From NCBI GenBank assembly GCA_035370465.1, contig DAOOVW010000010.1:1-37843 (forward strand): a DNA stretch of 37,843 nucleotides. The letters are read 5' to 3'. Each line of letters opens with the position of its first letter. Within the stretch, counting starts at the first letter, position 1. Shown in pieces: positions 32,629 through 37,843 of the stretch. The position numbers and the translations under genes were made by a program. Source of the DNA: a bacterium. GTDB taxonomy: Bacteria > Ratteibacteria > UBA8468 > B48-G9 > JAFGKM01. Under the pieces are notes generated by a model that saw nothing but the letters and a program-made list of their open reading frames with translations, did not search any database and had not been told where the DNA came from.

Positions 32629-33365
32629 ATAATGAAAAATTAAAAAAGGTTTTGACTGATTACAAAAATGGCAAAATAAGCGAAGATGATGTTTTTCAGT
32701 ACTTTCTATATTTCCCTTATAAGGATTTAAAATTTGCTAAAATTGATACTTACAGAAATTTAAAATTTGGTTTTCCAGAAGTTGTATATGGTAAAGAGAA
32801 AAAATTAAGTCATCTTGTAAAAATTGTTGAAAATATGATGAAACTCCATTCAAATTTCATTATTACAAAAGTTGATGAAAAAATTGCTAAAAAATTAAGA
32901 AATAAATTTCCTTCTCTTACTTACTTCCCGGATGCAAAAATTATGTCTGTAAAAGAAGCAAAAATTGACAAAAAAAAGGGATACATATGTGTTGTTTGTG
33001 CTGGGACTTCTGATATACCAATAGCAGAAGAAGCGGCAATAACAGCAGAAATACTTGGAAATAAAGTTGAAAGAATATATGATGTTGGTGTTGCAGGAAT
33101 TCATCGTCTATTAGATAAAATTGAAATTTTAAATAAAGCAAAATGTATAATTGTAGTTGCAGGAATGGAAGGGGCTTTACCAGGAGTTGTTGGGGGTCTT
33201 GTAGGAAAAGCAGTTATTGCAGTCCCGACTTCTGTTGGATATGGAACAAATTTTTCTGGACTTACACCCCTTTTTACTATGCTTAATAGTTGTAGTCCAA
33301 ATGTTGTGGTTGTAAATATTGATAATGGCTTTGGTGCTGGCTTTTTTGCTAATTTACTTAGTTGA
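32625..33365 (+). CDS. larB: LarB-type nicotinate adenine dinucleotide carboxylase/hydrolase, 246 aa
   Basis: LarB starts synthesis of the nickel-pincer cofactor from nicotinic acid adenine dinucleotide. The C-terminal AIR-carboxylase-like domain is clear, with VCAGTSDIPIAEEAAITAEI, YDVGVAGIHRLL, VVAGMEGALPGVVGGL and a closing NIDNGFGAGFFA. The N-terminal 100 residues are the LarB-specific region. larC and larE, needed for the later steps, are not in this window. Its neighbour is a URO-D-like enzyme, with no lactate racemase nearby. Confidence 0.92.
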   Translation: MNNEKLKKVLTDYKNGKISEDDVFQYFLYFPYKDLKFAKIDTYRNLKFGFPEVVYGKEKKLSHLVKIVENMMKLHSNFIITKVDEKIAKKLRNKFPSLTYFPDAKIMSVKEAKIDKKKGYICVVCAGTSDIPIAEEAAITAEILGNKVERIYDVGVAGIHRLLDKIEILNKAKCIIVVAGMEGALPGVVGGLVGKAVIAVPTSVGYGTNFSGLTPLFTMLNSCSPNVVVVNIDNGFGAGFFANLLS

Positions 33366-33372
33366 GGAGGAA

Positions 33373-34620
33373 ATGGGAATAAGTGAAAAAGATAAAACAA
33401 TTTTAAGAGATTTAGCGAAGAAAGTAAAAGAAATTTCTCTTAACCCAATCTGGCAAGAGAAAATAAATTTGTGGAAAACACATAATAAGTTAGGAAAAAC
33501 AAGACCGATGGTTATGATTTATCTTGGAGATGGGGATGTATGGAAGGATATAATTCCAGAAGGAACTCTTTTATGCGAAGATGATTATTTACGAAAAATT
33601 GAGTTTAATTTAAGAGAAAGAATTTATAGATGGGAGAATTTAAAAGATGATACAGTTATAGATGGGAGAATTTTTACTCCAATTTTTGTTGAGAATACTG
33701 GTTTTGGAATTACTGAAGAAACGTTAAAACCAGAAGAATATGGAGGCGCTGTCCATTACCATGCAGTTATAAAAGAAGAAAAAGATATTGAAAAAATTAA
33801 GAAACCAAAAATTTCAGTTGATTATAAAAGAACAGAAAAAACATTTGAACTTGTTTCAAATATACTTGGAGATATTCTAAAAATAGAAAAAAGAGGGCCG
33901 TGTGGTTTCTGGTTTGCCCCAATTGATATGTTTGCAAAATGGCGTAGTTTTGACCAATTATTTATTGATATGATAGAAAGACCACAATGGCTCCATAAAG
34001 TGTTAAATTTTATAACAGAGTGTACATTAGAAGAAATTGAGTTTTATGAAAAAGAAAATATTCTTGGTTTTAATCATGATTTAAATTATGAAGGTTCTGG
34101 TGGTGCTGGTTATACAGATGAATTACCTCAAAATGATTTTGATGGGAAACATGTCAGAACAAAAGATTTGTGGGGACATGCAGCAACTCAAATTTTTTCT
34201 CTTGTTTCTCCTTCAATGCACGAAGAATTTGCAATAATGTATGAAAAAAGATTACTTTCAAAATTTGGTCTTTCAAGTTATGGTTGTTGTGAACCACTCC
34301 ATAAGAAAGTAGATATACTTTTTAAGAACATTCCCAATATTAGGAGAATTTCAATGAGTCCATGGGTAGATATAAAAGAAGGAGCAAAAAACATTGAAGA
34401 TAAAGCGATTTTTTCTTGGAAGCCAAGTCCTTCAATACTTGCGGGGGAAATATTTGAACCAGAAAATGTAAGAAGAATAATAAGAGATGGATTAGAAAAA
34501 ACAAATGACTGTGTTGTTGAAATAATTATGAAAGATGTAAGAACCTGTCGGGAAAAACCCGAAAGGTTAACTGAATGGGTGAATATAACAATGGAAGAAG
34601 CAATAAAATATCTAAAATAA
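33373..34620 (+). CDS. Uroporphyrinogen-decarboxylase-like protein, 415 aa
   Basis: This belongs to the URO-D/corrinoid methyltransferase superfamily, large in Lentisphaerae-, Planctomycetes- and Omnitrophota-like genomes. Members often move methyl groups to corrinoid proteins rather than make haem. The barrel pattern includes GPCGFWFAPIDMFAKW, WVNITMEEA near the end and YGCCEPLHKKVDILF, whose Cys pair could be metal or corrinoid linked. I chose the ATG at 33373, preceded by GAGGAGG; the frame stays open upstream into larB. It converges on a second URO-D-like gene 12 bases away. Substrate unknown. Confidence 0.8.
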   Translation: MGISEKDKTILRDLAKKVKEISLNPIWQEKINLWKTHNKLGKTRPMVMIYLGDGDVWKDIIPEGTLLCEDDYLRKIEFNLRERIYRWENLKDDTVIDGRIFTPIFVENTGFGITEETLKPEEYGGAVHYHAVIKEEKDIEKIKKPKISVDYKRTEKTFELVSNILGDILKIEKRGPCGFWFAPIDMFAKWRSFDQLFIDMIERPQWLHKVLNFITECTLEEIEFYEKENILGFNHDLNYEGSGGAGYTDELPQNDFDGKHVRTKDLWGHAATQIFSLVSPSMHEEFAIMYEKRLLSKFGLSSYGCCEPLHKKVDILFKNIPNIRRISMSPWVDIKEGAKNIEDKAIFSWKPSPSILAGEIFEPENVRRIIRDGLEKTNDCVVEIIMKDVRTCREKPERLTEWVNITMEEAIKYLK

Positions 34621-34632
34621 AAATTATTCAAA

Positions 34633-35676
34633 TTATCTTTGTAATCTTTCTATTAGGTATTCAAAAAATTGCTCAAGAATTTCTGGTTTTATATTTGGTG
34701 AAAGATGATTCCCAACTGCAAAAATTCCACCTTTTGTTTCAAAAAATTTTTCAATTGTTCTATCAATATCTTTTTTCACCTTTTCAATTCTCCCAAAAAC
34801 TAGGTCTCTGCAATCAACATAACTACCGACAAGACAACATTTTTTGCCAAAATTTTCAAACATATATCCGAAATCATTACATGGTTCAAAAATCAATCCA
34901 TCTGCTCCTGCTTCTACAATATCTTCCGCTAATTGCATAAAATTTCCATCTGAACAGAAAAGAACTTTTTTCCCTTTCTCATGTAGAACTTTCCACAGAG
35001 AAACATATCTTGGAATTATAATTTTTTTATAAATTTCAAGTTTCATAAAAGGGCCGCTTGTCCAAACAAAATCATCGTGTTGAATAAATACCTCAATACT
35101 TGTTTCTGCCCATGCTTTTGTAAAAAACATTGTTCTTCTAAAAAAACTATCAAGAACTCTTTCTAATTTACCAATATTTGATGCAGCAAGTAAAAACATT
35201 TCCCAACCAAATGCTTGAATTGCTCCTGAAACAATGGTCTTATAATATCCACCTGGAATTAATTGTTCAGGGAATTTTATTTTCATATCTTCAATAATCT
35301 TTTCATATTCTTTAACCTGTTTATCAAAATCAGTCAGCCCATACTCTTCAACTGCATCAAATTCCCATACATCTTCTTCTGTTCTAAAAGGTGATTTTTC
35401 TTTTTCTCTTTTATCACTTCCATCAGAAGAATATTCAGCATGTCCCATATCAGTTATCCTTCCTGTTTTTCCCCAGTTAATTAATCCATCATTAGTATGA
35501 AATAAAAAATCAATACAGAGTTTGTTATATGCAATTTTTTCGAAATCGGGGTCATTTTCAGAAAGCTCTGTAATTTTTTTTAAAAATTCTTTATGATATA
35601 CTAAACTATATTCTGTATGAGCAATTTTCCCTTTTCTTTTAAGATTTATATTCTCCCTTGCTATTTCTACACTCAT
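34633..35676 (-). CDS. Uroporphyrinogen-decarboxylase-like protein, 347 aa
   Basis: This is a second member of the URO-D-like superfamily, only distantly similar to its convergent neighbour. Marks are the HDDFVWTSGPFMKLEIYKKI segment, with the double Asp found in URO-D-like demethylases, then KVLFCSDGNFMQ, EAGADGLIFEP and a final GGIFAVGNHLSPN. Length is close to classical URO-D. Haem synthesis is unlikely without other hem genes. The gene overlaps the histidine kinase by four bases, so it may be under signalling control or simply share the operon. Confidence 0.8.
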   Translation of the reverse strand: MSVEIARENINLKRKGKIAHTEYSLVYHKEFLKKITELSENDPDFEKIAYNKLCIDFLFHTNDGLINWGKTGRITDMGHAEYSSDGSDKREKEKSPFRTEEDVWEFDAVEEYGLTDFDKQVKEYEKIIEDMKIKFPEQLIPGGYYKTIVSGAIQAFGWEMFLLAASNIGKLERVLDSFFRRTMFFTKAWAETSIEVFIQHDDFVWTSGPFMKLEIYKKIIIPRYVSLWKVLHEKGKKVLFCSDGNFMQLAEDIVEAGADGLIFEPCNDFGYMFENFGKKCCLVGSYVDCRDLVFGRIEKVKKDIDRTIEKFFETKGGIFAVGNHLSPNIKPEILEQFFEYLIERLQR

Positions 35677-36995
35677 TTTCCCTCCACATTTTTTTTAGCA
35701 GGAATTTTGAGAGTAAATTTTGTTCCTTTTCCAATTTTTGATTTTACTTCAACAATCCCATTATGTTCTTTAACTACTTTTTGAACTATTGCAAGTCCAA
35801 AACCAGTTCCTCCTGAACCTTTTGTTGAGAAAAATATATCAAAAATTTTATCTAAATTCTGTTCTGGTATTCCACAGCCATTGTCTTCAACCCATATTTC
35901 AATTATTTCTTTTTCACTGTTATATCTTGTTCCGACTTTTATAATTCCCTGTTTTCCTTCAACAGCATCAACAGCATTTAGCAGAAGATTTGTAATACCT
36001 CTTTCTATTTTATAAGGGTCAATATATATTTGTGGTATATTCTGTCCAAATTCTTTTTTTATTTTTATTTTGTTTTCCTTAAAGAGGTCCTTATTTTCTT
36101 TTATAATTGTATCAAGAAGATTATTTATATCTGTCAATTGTAATTGTAATTCTCTTTCCTTTGTATAATCAACCATTGAAAGAACAAGATTTTTCATTTT
36201 TTCGTAACTACCTTTTAGTATATTTACTCCATCTATTATTACTTCTTTCCTATGTTTTCCTTTAAGTCCTGTTTCTATAAGATATAAACCGTTTTCAATT
36301 TTTTGGAGATGGTTTCTTATATCATGAGAAAGTCCGGATATTACTTTACCTATTGTTGCAAGTCGTTCATTTTTTATCATTTCCTGAGTAAGGCGCATAT
36401 TACTCATTATGAAACTTATTATTGAGCAGCCAGATATTAAAATTAGCGTTTCTTCTTTTGTAAAACTTTTTCTTTTACCAATCAATACCTGACCAAATTT
36501 CTCTTTTGTTGTTCTTAAAGGGACTGAAAGAATGTTATATTTTTTACTATTTAAATTTACTTTTGGGAATATTAAACTCTCACCTTTTATAAAACTATCA
36601 GATGCTAATTGATGAAGTTTATCAATTTTTTCTTTGTCATAAGGATATGAATAAACAGGAGAAAGTTCTTTTTCTCCAAGAAGATAAATACTTATAATAT
36701 CAGTTTTTAAAAACTTTCTTATTCTTTCTCCGAGTATTTCTGATAGAGTTATTTCATTAACAACTTCTGCAATTTTTTCTGTTAACTGGTTTATAAAAAG
36801 AATTTCAACAAAAAAAGCACGCATTCCTTCTTCCATGTCTTTTACCTGGTCAAGAAGTGAATAAACAAAATTATCAACTTCTTTAATACCTTCTTCATCA
36901 TCTCTTTTTATGATTGCATTGAATTTATCAATAAAAAATGTAACTGGTTTAACAATAGTTGAAACTGTTTCTTTTAATCTGTCTTTCTTTTCCAT
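35673..36995 (-). CDS. GAF-domain sensor histidine kinase, 440 aa
   Basis: This is a cytoplasmic sensor kinase without transmembrane helices. Residues about 60-200 form a GAF-like sensor (ISIYLLGEKELSPV, then VPLRTTKEKFGQVLIG). The phosphoacceptor is His224 in GLSHDIRNHLQKIENG, a variant of the usual SHE(I/L)RNPL. The ATPase domain has N (LLLNAVDAVEGKQG), G1 (VEDNGCGIPE), F (FDIFFSTK) and G2 (GGTGFGLAI) boxes. No response regulator lies next to it. It follows the phosphatase gene by one base and overlaps the URO-D-like gene. Confidence 0.93.
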   Translation of the reverse strand: MEKKDRLKETVSTIVKPVTFFIDKFNAIIKRDDEEGIKEVDNFVYSLLDQVKDMEEGMRAFFVEILFINQLTEKIAEVVNEITLSEILGERIRKFLKTDIISIYLLGEKELSPVYSYPYDKEKIDKLHQLASDSFIKGESLIFPKVNLNSKKYNILSVPLRTTKEKFGQVLIGKRKSFTKEETLILISGCSIISFIMSNMRLTQEMIKNERLATIGKVISGLSHDIRNHLQKIENGLYLIETGLKGKHRKEVIIDGVNILKGSYEKMKNLVLSMVDYTKERELQLQLTDINNLLDTIIKENKDLFKENKIKIKKEFGQNIPQIYIDPYKIERGITNLLLNAVDAVEGKQGIIKVGTRYNSEKEIIEIWVEDNGCGIPEQNLDKIFDIFFSTKGSGGTGFGLAIVQKVVKEHNGIVEVKSKIGKGTKFTLKIPAKKNVEGK

Positions 36996-36996
36996 T

Positions 36997-37725
36997 TCAA
37001 ATACCTATTTTTAAAAAGTTATTTGTTGCAATTGATATTTTTTTCCCATCCGAGATTTTTTCAATATAGTTTCCACCTGCTTGATTTAAAATTATTTTTC
37101 CACCAGCAATATCCCATATTTTTAGGTTAAATTCAATATAAAAATCAACTCTACCACATGCAACATAGCATAGGTCAAGTGCCGCAGAGCCAGTCATCCT
37201 TATTTTTTTTATTTTTGGAGCATATTTTTTAATTATTTCAATTCCAATTTTAATTTCATCATTTCCTTTCATAAATCCTATTATACCAACTGATTCTTTT
37301 AAAGTTTTTATTTCACTTACTTTAATTGACTTTCCATTTAAAAAAGCACCTTTCCCTTTTATTCCAGTAAATTTTTCTTTTTTCATAACATCATAAACAA
37401 TACCAAATTCCTCTTTTTCACCTTTACAGGCAATTGAAATGGCAAAATGAGGTATTTTTCTTAGATAATTGAAAGTTCCATCTAATGGGTCAATTATCCA
37501 TATATATCCTGTTTTATTTTTTTTCTCTCCTTTTTCTTCACTGACCCATCCATCATCTGGGAAATTTTTTTCAATTTCTTCAAGTATTATTTTTTCGCTT
37601 TCAACATCCTGAAATATTTTTACATCAAACCTGAAATTTTCTTTTTCTTTACCTTTTCCAAAGTTTTCTTCTAAAAATTTTCCACTTTTTTCTATTATTT
37701 TTTCCGCTAATTGATACCTTTCCAT
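36997..37725 (-). CDS. Inositol-monophosphatase family protein, 242 aa
   Basis: This is a metal-dependent sugar or inositol phosphatase. The metal-binding residues lie in WVSEEKGE, WIIDPLDGTFNYL and WDIAGGKIILNQAGG, as in SuhB, CysQ and related enzymes. Length is slightly short for the family but complete. The exact substrate (inositol phosphate, fructose bisphosphate, PAP or histidinol phosphate) cannot be told. It opens the three-gene minus-strand unit; GGAG precedes the ATG. Confidence 0.9.
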   Translation of the reverse strand: MERYQLAEKIIEKSGKFLEENFGKGKEKENFRFDVKIFQDVESEKIILEEIEKNFPDDGWVSEEKGEKKNKTGYIWIIDPLDGTFNYLRKIPHFAISIACKGEKEEFGIVYDVMKKEKFTGIKGKGAFLNGKSIKVSEIKTLKESVGIIGFMKGNDEIKIGIEIIKKYAPKIKKIRMTGSAALDLCYVACGRVDFYIEFNLKIWDIAGGKIILNQAGGNYIEKISDGKKISIATNNFLKIGI

Positions 37726-37843
37726 ATTTTTCTCCGGATTTAAAATTATACCTTATTATCCTGTATTATAAAACTGAAGTTCATAAGAAACTGTTGTGTC
37801 AAATAAAAATCTACTCGAAATACTAATTCGTTGAGACATTAAA
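37726..37843. other. Upstream region of the phosphatase operon
   Basis: This holds TTGACA and two TATAAT-like boxes on the minus strand, but none with standard spacing. A promoter is likely here but not assignable. Confidence 0.3.

Noticed and set aside
33319..33372. Upstream start for the URO-D-like gene inside larB
   Set aside because: The extension is the shifted larB sequence, whereas GAGGAGG sits just before the ATG at 33373.
1..37843. CRISPR array or phage gene cluster
   Set aside because: No regularly spaced repeats and no capsid, portal, terminase or integrase genes are visible; mobile traces are limited to transposase remnants and small palindromic elements.

Overview
The window is AT-rich bacterial DNA with densely packed genes. 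Many genes are joined by TAATG or ATGA stop/start overlaps. Gram-negative-type traits are present: an LPS heptose epimerase (HldD), diaminopimelate epimerase, ComEC and IspH. Alongside them sit an archaeal/vacuolar-type ATPase, H-X9-DG pseudopilins, GH123/DUF4091-like secreted glycosidases and uroporphyrinogen-decarboxylase-like enzymes. This combination is typical of uncultured PVC/Omnitrophota/Ratteibacteria-like genomes. That placement is inference from gene content only.

Region 1 (1-8.5 kb, minus strand) is an accessory polysaccharide region. It holds a partial NPCBM-domain gene, then a run of pseudopilin, GH123-like protein, F5/8 type C protein and a second GH123-like protein. It is rich in rearrangement marks. 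A roughly 213-bp non-coding repeat ends at the ribosome binding site of two different genes. A 155-bp duplication has given two different secreted proteins the same signal peptide. There is also an IS110-like transposase tail and a GC-rich palindrome inside a prepilin leader.

Region 2 (8.5-19.7 kb) is mostly housekeeping. It contains proS (a form without the editing insertion), tRNA-Asp with a 30-bp duplication of its 3' end, and the classical thrS-infC-rpmI-rplT order, in which infC appears to start at AUC. A GGDEF protein is fused to that operon by overlap. On the minus strand are a lone V-ATPase G/H-like stalk protein, comEC and dapF. Two related MITE-like elements, a double-hairpin palindrome, an IS256 remnant and a beta-propeller glycosidase gene lie in and around the gaps.

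Region 3 (19.9-34.6 kb, plus strand) is one long co-directional block: dtd, three small genes, plsC, ispH, rpsA, nagB, pta, an alternative GlmU-like gene, an acyl carrier protein, ackA, hldD, V-ATPase subunits F and A, htpX, larB and a URO-D-like gene. It links amino-sugar and acetyl-phosphate metabolism with envelope synthesis. Region 4 (34.6-37.7 kb, minus strand) is a three-gene unit: inositol-monophosphatase-like, GAF histidine kinase and a second URO-D-like gene.

The most interesting signals are the repeated leader, the signal-peptide duplication, the mobile palindromes (one inside a coding region), the tRNA-Asp duplication and the non-AUG infC start. I saw no CRISPR array, and no cluster that I can call a wholly new system with confidence.
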